From positions 1 through 13,178 of the forward strand of contig ONIK01000045.1 of NCBI GenBank assembly GCA_900317865.1: 13,178 bases of DNA, read 5' to 3'. The position numbers and the translations under genes are program-made. Shown piece after piece: positions 7,854 to 13,178 of the stretch. The first letter of the stretch is position 1, and the number at the start of each line of letters is the position of its first letter. Below the pieces are notes generated by a model. It did not search any database. It saw nothing but the letters and a program-made list of their open reading frames with translations, and was not told where the DNA came from. This DNA is from an uncultured Methanobrevibacter sp. (GTDB lineage Archaea; Methanobacteriota; Methanobacteria; Methanobacteriales; Methanobacteriaceae).

Positions 7854-7891
7854 GAAAAAAAATAGAAAAAAATGTAGAATAAAAATTCCAC
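7853..7891 (-). terminator. Hairpin plus poly-T terminator after the metal ATPase
   Basis: On the minus strand GTGGAAT - TTTT - ATTCTAC forms a 7-bp stem with one G-T pair (7874-7891), starting just after the ATPase stop. It is followed by T7 (7866-7872) and another T-run (7853-7860). This fits an archaeal poly-T terminator. Confidence 0.6.
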
Positions 7892-7893
7892 AC

Positions 7894-10035
7894 TTATTCA
7901 GCATCAGCTACTTCAATAGCTTTAACTTCAATTTCATTATTATAATCATCACCAAGAACGGATCTAGTACTTAATGCACCAAACAACATAGTTGATAAAT
8001 TATGCACTAATGAAGATGTAGTTGGCGTAATAATGCCTAAAGCACCTAAAACAAGTAAAGTACCATTTACAGCAACAATTCTTCGATAATTAGTATTAAT
8101 TTTATCAAACATGCCCGTACTTAACTTTCTTAATGTAACAAGATCATGCAAATCGTCTGATAAAAGTGAAATATCTGCTACTTCACGCGCAATATCAGAT
8201 GAATGCTTCATAGATACTGATACATCTGCAGCTGCAAGAGCCGGTGAATCATTTATACCATCACCAACCATGATAACTGTTTTGCCTTCGGCTTTTAATT
8301 CTTCAACTATTCTAGATTTATCTTCAGGTAGTACTTGTGAACGGTATTGTGTAATGCCTAAAGCTTTAGCGCTGGATTTTGCAGCACTTTCACTGTCTCC
8401 AGTAAGCATAATTACATTTTCAATACCCAATTCTTTTAGTTCTTCTATGACATATTTTGCTTCATCACGTACAGGATCATCAATACAAATTAGACCTTCA
8501 AGTTTACCATCAATTGCCATATAAACAACAGAATGTTCCTGAACTTCTTTTTTGATTTTCTTTTCTTGGGTTTTATTTATTCTAATGCCCTCATCATCAA
8601 ACAGGAAGTGTCTACTGCCTATTACAACACGCTTATCATCATAAGTAGTTGCAATACCATGAGCGACGATGTATTCAACTTCACTGTGATCCTCTTCATG
8701 CTTAATTCCTTCTTCTTCAGCATGCTTTACAATAGCTGTCGCAATACTATGTGCAAAATGCTCTTCAATACATGCAGCCATTCTTAAAATATCTTCCCGA
8801 GTGTATCTTTTGGTCATTGGGAAAACATGAACAACTTTTGGAGAAGCATTTGTCAAGGTTCCAGTTTTATCAAATACAATTGTATCAGCAGTAGCATATT
8901 TTTCAAGGAATTTTCCACCTTTTACCATCATACGATTATCAGATGCTTCACGCATTGCAGATATAATAGATAATGGGGTTGTAAGCTTAATTGCACATGA
9001 GAAGTCAACCATTAATACAGATAAAGCCCTTGTAGCATTTCCTGTAAGCAAATAAGTTGCTGCAGTTGCAAGGAAACTATACGGCACAATTGAATCAGCC
9101 AATCTTTCAGCTTGGCTTTGAGCATCTGCCTTCAATTCTTCAGAGTTTTCAATTAAGTCAACAATCTTATTTAATCTTGTTTCCTTATTAATTGAATATA
9201 CTTCAACAACAATATTTCCTTCTTCTATTACTGTTCCTGCATGAACCGTTTTGCCAGGCCTTTTATGGATAGGCAATGGTTCTCCAGTCATTGAAGCCTC
9301 ATTAACCATTCCATCACCGTCAACGACTTTACCGTCTACAGGAATTACATCTCCCATGTGGATTTTAACTTTATCTCCTTTCTGAATATCAACAGCAGGA
9401 CATTGTCTTTCAGTTCCGTCATCTTCAACCAACCATACAGTATCAATATTTAAAGCTAAACTATCTTTTAATGTGCTTTTTGCTTTTTGTACTGTATAAT
9501 CTTCCAATGCATCAGATATTGATAGCAGGAACATCATTGAAGTTGCAGGTCCAAAGTCCCTCATCCATAAAGCACCGGCAACCGCTGCTCCATCAAGAAG
9601 TGCAACATCCACTCTGAAACTAGTTAAACTGTCAAATCCTTCCCAAAGGTATTTTGAAGCATGCATTAAAGTAAATAATACTTTAAGAGGAGCCGGATAA
9701 AATATCCTACCGAATAGCCTACGTGCAAACATCTTAGTTAGCTTCAATATAAAATCATCAGTAATTTCTTTTGAAATTTGAAGCTGTGTAGGCTCTCCTT
9801 CAAAAAGATCATCCAATGTAATTGAATTTAAAATTTTGAAAATTTTATTTTTGTTTTCAACATCATCATAATATATTAAAATACTTCCATTCCTATGAGA
9901 TGTGTAAACTTCATGAATAAAATCATTTTTTAAAAGTAATGAAGCAAGACCATAGCCTTCTTCTTTAGTGAAAGCCCATTGGCCTGATCGAACTCTTAAA
10001 CGAGTTCCTTTATCGTACATTACTTGATATTTCAT
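7894..10035 (-). CDS. P1B-type heavy-metal ATPase, CtpC-like, with unusual FSC motif
   Basis: 713-residue membrane pump that should export a transition metal using ATP. The N-terminal ~75 residues look like a ferredoxin-like metal domain (GTRLRVRSGQW ... GSILIYY) without CxxC. Then come the actuator domain with TGEP (250-253), phosphorylation site D389-KTGTLT, TGD (545-547) and GDGIND (591-596). Two key places differ from standard P1B pumps. The membrane motif is D-F-S-C347-A-I-K-L-T-T-P, so CPC becomes FSC. The nucleotide-domain HP motif reads H429-S430. The last helix region contains HN (678-679), as I recall for CtpC. The ATG at 10035 lies 20 bases after a small partner gene with which it forms an operon behind a palindromic operator. 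Metal specificity cannot be predicted; Mn, Zn or Fe are candidates from context. Confidence 0.92.
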   Translation of the reverse strand: MKYQVMYDKGTRLRVRSGQWAFTKEEGYGLASLLLKNDFIHEVYTSHRNGSILIYYDDVENKNKIFKILNSITLDDLFEGEPTQLQISKEITDDFILKLTKMFARRLFGRIFYPAPLKVLFTLMHASKYLWEGFDSLTSFRVDVALLDGAAVAGALWMRDFGPATSMMFLLSISDALEDYTVQKAKSTLKDSLALNIDTVWLVEDDGTERQCPAVDIQKGDKVKIHMGDVIPVDGKVVDGDGMVNEASMTGEPLPIHKRPGKTVHAGTVIEEGNIVVEVYSINKETRLNKIVDLIENSEELKADAQSQAERLADSIVPYSFLATAATYLLTGNATRALSVLMVDFSCAIKLTTPLSIISAMREASDNRMMVKGGKFLEKYATADTIVFDKTGTLTNASPKVVHVFPMTKRYTREDILRMAACIEEHFAHSIATAIVKHAEEEGIKHEEDHSEVEYIVAHGIATTYDDKRVVIGSRHFLFDDEGIRINKTQEKKIKKEVQEHSVVYMAIDGKLEGLICIDDPVRDEAKYVIEELKELGIENVIMLTGDSESAAKSSAKALGITQYRSQVLPEDKSRIVEELKAEGKTVIMVGDGINDSPALAAADVSVSMKHSSDIAREVADISLLSDDLHDLVTLRKLSTGMFDKINTNYRRIVAVNGTLLVLGALGIITPTTSSLVHNLSTMLFGALSTRSVLGDDYNNEIEVKAIEVADAE

Positions 10036-10055
10036 TTCTACACTACCGAAACAAT

Positions 10056-10331
10056 CTATTTGTCGTCTTCGTCCTCAATGTAGATTTCTTTTTTTACATC
10101 AGCGTTTGCATCAATGACCATTTCTTCAGCATCTTCTTTCATGTCTTGGAAACATTCTTCGGCATCTTTTTTAGCTGATAAAACAGTAGCCATACCTTTA
10201 GTACAGGTTTCTTTTACAGTTTTTGATTCTAATATTTTTTTACCAATAATTGCAGTTGCTATTCCACCAGCAAAAATTAATGCGTGCTTATGTTTCATTA
10301 CTCTGTCAATATATTCATTTCCTTTATCCAT
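10056..10331 (-). CDS. Small TM protein with acidic tail, PacL-like partner of the metal ATPase
   Basis: 91-residue protein: a short charged N-terminus, one hydrophobic helix at about 16-34 (ALIFAGGIATAIIG, with small residues), then a long charged helix rich in Ala, Glu, Asp and Lys (about 48-83), ending in EDEDDK. C43 and C60 are the only cysteines. The frame runs on upstream to 10511, but the ATG at 10331 is chosen because GGAGAGAG lies 4 bases before it and the promoter lies inside the upstream extension. Gene order and layout (TM helix, Ala/Glu-rich helix, acidic tail, directly ahead of a CtpC-like pump) match mycobacterial PacL1 (DUF1490), a scaffold and metal-binding partner of CtpC. 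Similarity by sequence is not shown, so this is inference. Confidence 0.75.
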   Translation of the reverse strand: MDKGNEYIDRVMKHKHALIFAGGIATAIIGKKILESKTVKETCTKGMATVLSAKKDAEECFQDMKEDAEEMVIDANADVKKEIYIEDEDDK

Positions 10332-10417
10332 TTTACTCTCTCCACAATAATATTTTTTCATAATCATTGGACCAATAGAAAAAAAATCCAATAACATACA
10401 TATATTTGCCGACAATA

Positions 10418-10425
10418 TTATATAA
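10418..10425 (-). promoter_or_regulatory. TATA box of the metal ATPase operon
   Basis: TTATATAA, followed 25 or so bases downstream by a likely transcription start near 10395. The bases just upstream on the minus strand, where TFB binds its BRE, belong to the palindromic operator. Confidence 0.55.
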
Positions 10426-10426
10426 G

Positions 10427-10444
10427 TTTTAGGTAAACCTAAAA
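10427..10444. promoter_or_regulatory. Perfect 18-bp palindromic operator, DtxR/MntR-like
   Basis: TTTTAGGTAAACCTAAAA: two 8-base arms around AA. It begins one base upstream of the TATA box, so a bound protein would block TFB/TBP. TTAGG...CCTAA symmetry is typical of operators for the metal-dependent DtxR/IdeR/MntR repressors. The repressor gene is not in the window. Confidence 0.6.
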
Positions 10445-10563
10445 AAACATTTATCAAAAAACTTTGAGTATTTGTTAGCATATATTGCCATAATATTCTA
10501 TTAAACATCAAATTATATAAAAGTATTGGATAAAAGTTATTTTTTGGTAAAACAAAGAATAAT

Positions 10564-10581
10564 TATTAGGTCAAACTAAAT
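10564..10581. promoter_or_regulatory. Degenerate copy of the palindrome (site 2)
   Basis: TATTAGGTCAAACTAAAT matches the perfect site at 14 of 18 positions, keeping TTAGGT in one arm. Its centre is 137 bp from that of the perfect site. Confidence 0.35.
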
Positions 10582-10605
10582 TTAAATTAAAATAAAATAA
10601 GAAAA

Positions 10606-10623
10606 TTTTAGTCATTCCTAAAA
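10606..10623. promoter_or_regulatory. Degenerate copy of the palindrome (site 3)
   Basis: TTTTAGTCATTCCTAAAA keeps both outer 6-base arms (TTTTAG/CTAAAA) with the same 18-bp length, but the inner bases differ. Its centre is 42 bp from site 2 and about 38 bp upstream of the CPBP TATA box. Confidence 0.3.
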
Positions 10624-10644
10624 ACTGAAATATACCTGCAAGGG

Positions 10645-10657
10645 AAAAATATAAAAG
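10645..10657 (+). promoter_or_regulatory. Promoter of the CPBP protease gene
   Basis: AAAAATATAAAAG resembles an archaeal BRE/TATA element. A start near 10677 would give a leader of roughly 28 nt containing GGTGAT (10694-10699). Confidence 0.5.
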
Positions 10658-10704
10658 AAATAAAGTTAAATATAATTTACATTATGCATTAATGGTGATG
10701 AATT

Positions 10705-11649
10705 TTGAATGAACATAAAAAAGTATTTTCAAGAATAGGATTTAATTATTTGCTCCTTGCATTAATTCCACTAATATTTCAAATAATAATAGTGAATATC
10801 ATAGCATTAATCGACGTTAATTTAATAAAAAACATTAATGTACAAACAATCCTGGGAGCCCTGACCAACTACATTCTTATTTTACCTGTTTTTGTTTATC
10901 TAATGGGAAAAATAGACTCCACAACAATACCTGAAGAAGGAGTTGGAATTAAAAGATTTATAACCTACATAGCTATTTCAATGGTGCTGATGTGGGTAGG
11001 AAGCATAATCGGAATAATAATAACAACAATTTTAGGAAATACCGTTACAGATAACATAGTAAACCCTATAGAAAAGTTAATTGAAAATTCAAGCATTTAT
11101 ATTAATCTAATAGTAATAACCATACTTGCACCAATTTTTGAAGAAATCTTTTTTAGAAAATTATTAATTGACAGAACAATTAAATATGGTGCAAAATTAT
11201 CCATACTTCTATCTGCATTATTATTCGCATTATTCCATGGAAATTTAAGCCAATTTTTCTATGCATTCCTTCTTGGAGGATTCTTCGCATATATTTATAT
11301 CAAAACTGGAAAAATAATCTATACTATAATATGTCATCTTATTGTTAATTTTTACGGATCTGTATTCAGCACATTTTTCAATTCAGCAATTCATAACATA
11401 AATAACCAAATAAGCATGGCAAATGCGGGAGATATTGCAGTAGTGGCATTATATATAATATCATTAATCATATTCTGGTCCATAGGATTATATACAATAT
11501 TTAAAAATTATAAAAATATAAAACTCGACGATTCTTTAAGGGAAATATATCTAGAAAAACCCGTACAAACCGTACTTTTAAATGTGGGAATGATTCTATT
11601 TATATTATATCATATTATAGTAATATTACAATCGATAAATCTGATCTAA
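10705..11649 (+). CDS. CPBP-family intramembrane metalloprotease
   Basis: 314-residue, highly hydrophobic protein with about eight membrane segments. It carries the CPBP (CAAX protease / Abi) motifs: E146-E147-IFF-R151, FALFH178GN and CH211LIVN215, the residues expected to hold the catalytic metal. The last ~85 residues add further membrane helices (about 243-265 and 290-313). The start is a TTG at 10705, supported by GGTGATG (10694-10700) 5 bases ahead; an ATG at 10699 in another frame closes after four codons. Members cleave prenylated proteins, process peptides, or have unknown targets; which applies here cannot be told. It is divergent from the metal ATPase operon and convergent with the next gene. 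Confidence 0.9.
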   Translation: MNEHKKVFSRIGFNYLLLALIPLIFQIIIVNIIALIDVNLIKNINVQTILGALTNYILILPVFVYLMGKIDSTTIPEEGVGIKRFITYIAISMVLMWVGSIIGIIITTILGNTVTDNIVNPIEKLIENSSIYINLIVITILAPIFEEIFFRKLLIDRTIKYGAKLSILLSALLFALFHGNLSQFFYAFLLGGFFAYIYIKTGKIIYTIICHLIVNFYGSVFSTFFNSAIHNINNQISMANAGDIAVVALYIISLIIFWSIGLYTIFKNYKNIKLDDSLREIYLEKPVQTVLLNVGMILFILYHIIVILQSINLI

Positions 11650-11650
11650 A

Positions 11651-11690
11651 AAAAATAGTAAAAAAACTTCAAAATTAATTTGAAGTTTAA
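11651..11690 (-). terminator. Hairpin plus poly-T terminator of the CMD-like gene
   Basis: A perfect 10-bp stem AAACTTCAAA / TTTGAAGTTT (11664-11688) with a 5-base loop includes the stop codon of the minus-strand gene. On that strand it is followed by T-runs (11660s and 11648-11655). It lies between the convergent CPBP and CMD genes, so the stem may also affect plus-strand transcripts, but no T-run follows on that side. Confidence 0.7.
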
Positions 11691-12016
11691 TCCATAGTTT
11701 CTAAAACACTGTTTAAGATTTGCAAAGATTTTGAAAATGCAGGCATACCTGATGTTAATAAAACAACTCTTAAAACATCAACAATTTCATCTTTGCTGAT
11801 ACCTAACACTTCAATTGCACTTTTGATTTGTTTTTTTGTAGCTCTTGGGTCTGCACGGGAAGCAGTAATTCCAATAGCTATTAACTTTTGAGTTTTGTAA
11901 TCAAGGATTTTACCATCCCATACAGTTTCATTTAAATCGGAAACCAATTCATATAATTCAGGGTATTGGTCTTCCAGTTCACGAATACCTTTTCCATAAT
12001 ATACATCGCCTTTCAT
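11687..12016 (-). CDS. Carboxymuconolactone decarboxylase-like protein, cysteine-free
   Basis: 109-residue all-helical protein of the CMD/AhpD-like family: LIAIGITASRADPRATKKQIKSAIEV region (about 45-70), then ISKDEIVDVLRVVLLTSGMPAF (about 73-94). AhpD-type enzymes use a CxxC followed by His at this place; here the positions read SRADPRA and the whole protein has no cysteine, so thiol redox activity is excluded. Similar cysteine-free small CMD proteins are, as I recall, common in methanogens. The ATG at 12016 follows GGAGAGG (12024-12030); a TTG at 12031 overlaps that site and is rejected. Monocistronic, with its own TATA box and terminator. Function unknown. Confidence 0.87.
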   Translation of the reverse strand: MKGDVYYGKGIRELEDQYPELYELVSDLNETVWDGKILDYKTQKLIAIGITASRADPRATKKQIKSAIEVLGISKDEIVDVLRVVLLTSGMPAFSKSLQILNSVLETMD

Positions 12017-12064
12017 ACTCTTCCTCTCCAAATAATTTTAATTAATTAATATTCTAATTTTTAA

Positions 12065-12076
12065 ATTATATATAAT
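12065..12076 (-). promoter_or_regulatory. TATA box of the CMD-like gene
   Basis: Symmetrical ATTATATATAAT. Transcription on the minus strand would start near 12045 and give a leader of about 28 nt that contains GGAGAGG. Confidence 0.45.
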
Positions 12077-12130
12077 TAATCGGACAATTAACACATTGCA
12101 GTGATGTTGCTTTTCTTAAGCCGATATGGT

Positions 12131-12146
12131 AAAATGTATAATTATT
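12131..12146 (+). promoter_or_regulatory. Promoter of the acetyltransferase gene, probably near-leaderless
   Basis: AAAATGTATAATTATT lies about 28 bases before the ATG at 12167. No ribosome binding site precedes that ATG, and the expected transcription start (about 12163) almost coincides with it. Both facts fit a leaderless mRNA. Confidence 0.4.
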
Positions 12147-12166
12147 AGATAACAATACATATAATC

Positions 12167-12671
12167 ATGGCATTGATTAAATTGTCCGATAAAGATTTGG
12201 TTGAATTTAAAAGCTTAATGCAGGAATCATTTCAATTGGGTTATGAAGAGGTCTTTGGCAAAAGTGAAGAATTAATACTGCCTGAAAAAGACATTGACGA
12301 ATGCTTAAACAAAAAGAATAGCCATTCCTATGTAATGAAGAACAACCATGAAATACTTGGTGGTGCGATTGTGGAAATAAATGAAAAAACACAGCACAAC
12401 CATTTGGATTTTTTATTTGTCAATGTTTCCACACAAAACAAGGGTATCGGACAAAAAATCTGGAGTGAAATAGAATCTTTATATCCCTATACTGAAATAT
12501 GGCAAACAGTTACGCCCTACTTTGACAAAAGGAATATCCATTTTTATGTAAACAAATTGGGATTTCATATAGTGGAATTCCAATGAGAAAAATCCAGACA
12601 GGGACTGGGATGAAAATCATCCTATGGCAGAACAGGAAATGTTTAAATTAGAAAAAAGAATGAAAAAATAA
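12167..12671 (+). pseudogene. GNAT-family N-acetyltransferase with 3' frameshift
   Basis: The first frame gives 139 residues (12167-12586) with GNAT features: an acetyl-CoA loop VNVSTQNKGIGQKIW (about 85-99, QNKGIG being the Q-x-x-G-x-G signature) and the final strand region FDKRNIHFYVNKLGFHIVEF. It then meets TGA at 12584. One frame over, translation continues in good style from AAT at 12582: NEKNPDRDWDENHPMAEQEM, then FKLEKRMKK and TAA at 12669-12671. This tail is what similar acetyltransferases have, so a single-base gain (or loss of two) occurred near 12578-12582. The catalytic core is intact, so the short form may still work; a sequencing error is also possible. Substrate unknown. Confidence 0.75.
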
Positions 12672-12675
12672 ATGT

Positions 12676-12783
12676 CTAACATTAACGACTGCAATTCAAT
12701 ATTTGAAAATTGCTTTGAAAAACCCTGCTATATGTATGAGTTGAATCAAGTTTGATTTTCAATATCTCTGGCGTTAATGTCAG
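12676..12783. repeat. Long imperfect inverted repeat (hairpin)
   Basis: Outer arms CTAACATTAACG (12676-12687) and CGTTAATGTCAG (12772-12783) pair at 11 of 12 positions. After an internal loop, 12699-12710 pairs with 12755-12765 (11 pairs, one bulged T). The apical loop is about 44 nt. No target-site duplication is visible at the ends. Confidence 0.5.
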
Positions 12784-12883
12784 CACCTCCCCAAATGAAA
12801 GTTTTGAGAATTAGCTTTGTTTAAACGAAATGTTCGTATTTTTATAGGAGTTCTTCATATAAATTAAAGAGTTTTCAGTGATG

Positions 12884-12911
12884 AAAAATCGATAAGCATC
12901 GGAACTTTTTT
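12884..12911. terminator. Bidirectional terminator-like hairpin
   Basis: Stem TCGAT / ATCGG around AAGC (12889-12902, one G-T pair). T6 follows on plus (12906-12911) and T5 on minus (12884-12888). It could end transcripts of the minus-strand hydrolase gene (3' leader ~55 nt) and of any plus-strand transcript from the acetyltransferase side. Confidence 0.4.
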
Positions 12912-12964
12912 ATATGTTTCATATGAACACTATTGTTGATTTTTGGAGTATAATGTAATTGAAA

Positions 12965-13178
12965 TTATAAGTGTTTTTCAACCAAATCCAGCAATAATTC
13001 ACTGGCTGTTGCATAACCTCCCATTTGTGCGTGCATCTGGGAACCTGAATCCTCATCAAACAGTAAATACTCCTTTTCACAATCAAGCATGTCATAAAAT
13101 ACCTTTGCTTCGCCTTGAGTCATCTCGGAAGTTCCATCCATCACGATTGTCATGCAGTCCAAATCATCAATGATGTCT
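12965..13178 (-). CDS. Alpha/beta hydrolase, C-terminal fragment (runs off right edge)
   Basis: Only the last ~71 codons are in the window; the frame is open to base 13178 and the start lies beyond it. The visible part matches the end of an alpha/beta hydrolase of the dipeptidyl-peptidase/FrsA-like group: strand and acid loop TIVMDGTSEMTQGEAKVFYD, then YLLFDEDSGSQMHAQMGGYA, in which the His of MHAQMGG is expected to be the catalytic histidine and Asp/Glu of MDGTSE the acid. The nucleophile serine would lie outside. No signal for the substrate is seen. The TAA stop is at 12965-12967. The TTG at 13160-13162 in the same frame is not a believable start because the family sequence continues upstream of it. 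Confidence 0.75.
   Translation of the reverse strand, partial: DIIDDLDCMTIVMDGTSEMTQGEAKVFYDMLDCEKEYLLFDEDSGSQMHAQMGGYATASELLLDLVEKHL

Larger units (their letters stand above)
10332..10704. promoter_or_regulatory. Divergent regulatory region, metal ATPase operon / CPBP protease
   Basis: 373 bp without a believable gene. It contains a TATA box for the ATPase operon, a perfect palindrome beside it, two degenerate copies of the palindrome, a second symmetrical TTATATAA at 10513-10520 of unclear use, and the TATA box of the CPBP gene. The ATPase operon leader would be about 64 nt. The minus-strand frame open from 10511 to 10332 covers the promoter and is not regarded as coding. Confidence 0.6.
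12672..12964. other. 293-bp region without a clear gene
   Basis: Holds an ATG directly after the acetyltransferase stop that opens a 27-codon frame with three cysteines (MSNINDCNSIFENCFEKPCY, ending 12755), without ribosome binding site. It also holds a long imperfect hairpin over the same DNA, a small hairpin followed by T5 (ACGAA-ATG-TTCGT, 12825-12843), a bidirectional terminator-like hairpin (12884-12911) and a short palindrome TTCATATGAA (12918-12927). No protein similarity is recognised. It may be a decayed gene, a long 3' leader of transcripts from both sides, or a small RNA. Confidence 0.4.

Noticed and set aside
8111..8787. Plus-strand open frames inside the metal ATPase gene
   Set aside because: They lie opposite conserved ATPase motifs and have no ribosome binding site or recognisable domain.
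10332..10511. Upstream extension of the small membrane protein frame
   Set aside because: It spans the TATA box and palindrome, and the ATG at 10331 has a strong ribosome binding site.
10513..10520. Second TTATATAA as a promoter
   Set aside because: Symmetrical and without a suitable gene at the right distance on either strand; left only as a note in the intergenic region.
12918..12927. Palindrome TTCATATGAA as an operator
   Set aside because: Short, AT-rich and not placed near a promoter of either flanking gene; too weak to support.
12943..13173. Plus-strand open frame of 76 codons
   Set aside because: It is the shadow of the alpha/beta hydrolase on the minus strand, which shows clear family motifs.
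1..13178. CRISPR array, insertion sequence, tRNA, rRNA or toxin-antitoxin pair
   Set aside because: No regularly spaced repeats, transposase or integrase sequences, cloverleaf-like sequence, or paired small genes of such type were seen.

Overview
The window is chromosomal DNA from a euryarchaeal methanogen, most likely Methanobrevibacter or a close relative in Methanobacteriales. The reasons are an archaeal lipid enzyme (glycerol-1-phosphate dehydrogenase), an F420 biosynthesis gene (cofC), an archaeal-type prolyl-tRNA synthetase, very AT-rich DNA, GGTG-type ribosome binding sites with some TTG starts, TATA boxes, and poly-T terminators. The order rpiA - UPF0179 - egsA / proS - cofC matches, as I recall it, the corresponding block of Methanothermobacter thermautotrophicus; I could not check this.

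Left part (1-6249): a zinc-ribbon protein of unknown function meets, tail to tail, a four-gene minus-strand operon (egsA, UPF0179, rpiA, a two-helix membrane protein). A divergent promoter region separates this from a tight plus-strand operon (proS, cofC, thiD). These are housekeeping genes for archaeal lipid backbone synthesis, pentose phosphates, tRNA charging, coenzyme F420 and thiamine.

Middle part (6279-10331, all minus strand): a small TM protein with an acidic tail lies directly upstream of a P1B-type heavy-metal ATPase. These are followed by a separate ABC transporter permease and ATPase pair of the nitrate/sulfonate/taurine type, which has no substrate-binding protein beside it. Poly-T terminators end both transport units.

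The most interesting place is 10056-10650. The ATPase and its small partner recall the mycobacterial PacL1-CtpC zinc efflux platform in gene order and protein design, but the ATPase membrane motif is F-S-C instead of C-P-C. Their promoter carries a perfect 18-bp palindrome (TTTTAGGT AA ACCTAAAA) touching the TATA box, which resembles operators of DtxR/MntR-type metal repressors. Two degenerate copies lie further upstream, the last just ahead of the divergent CPBP protease promoter. Together this looks like a metal-responsive efflux locus.

Right part (10705-13178): a CPBP membrane protease, a cysteine-free carboxymuconolactone decarboxylase-like protein, a GNAT acetyltransferase broken by a frameshift near its 3' end, a roughly 290-bp stretch without a clear gene but with hairpins, and the C-terminal end of an alpha/beta hydrolase running off the right edge. 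I see no rRNA, tRNA, CRISPR array, insertion sequence or integrase.
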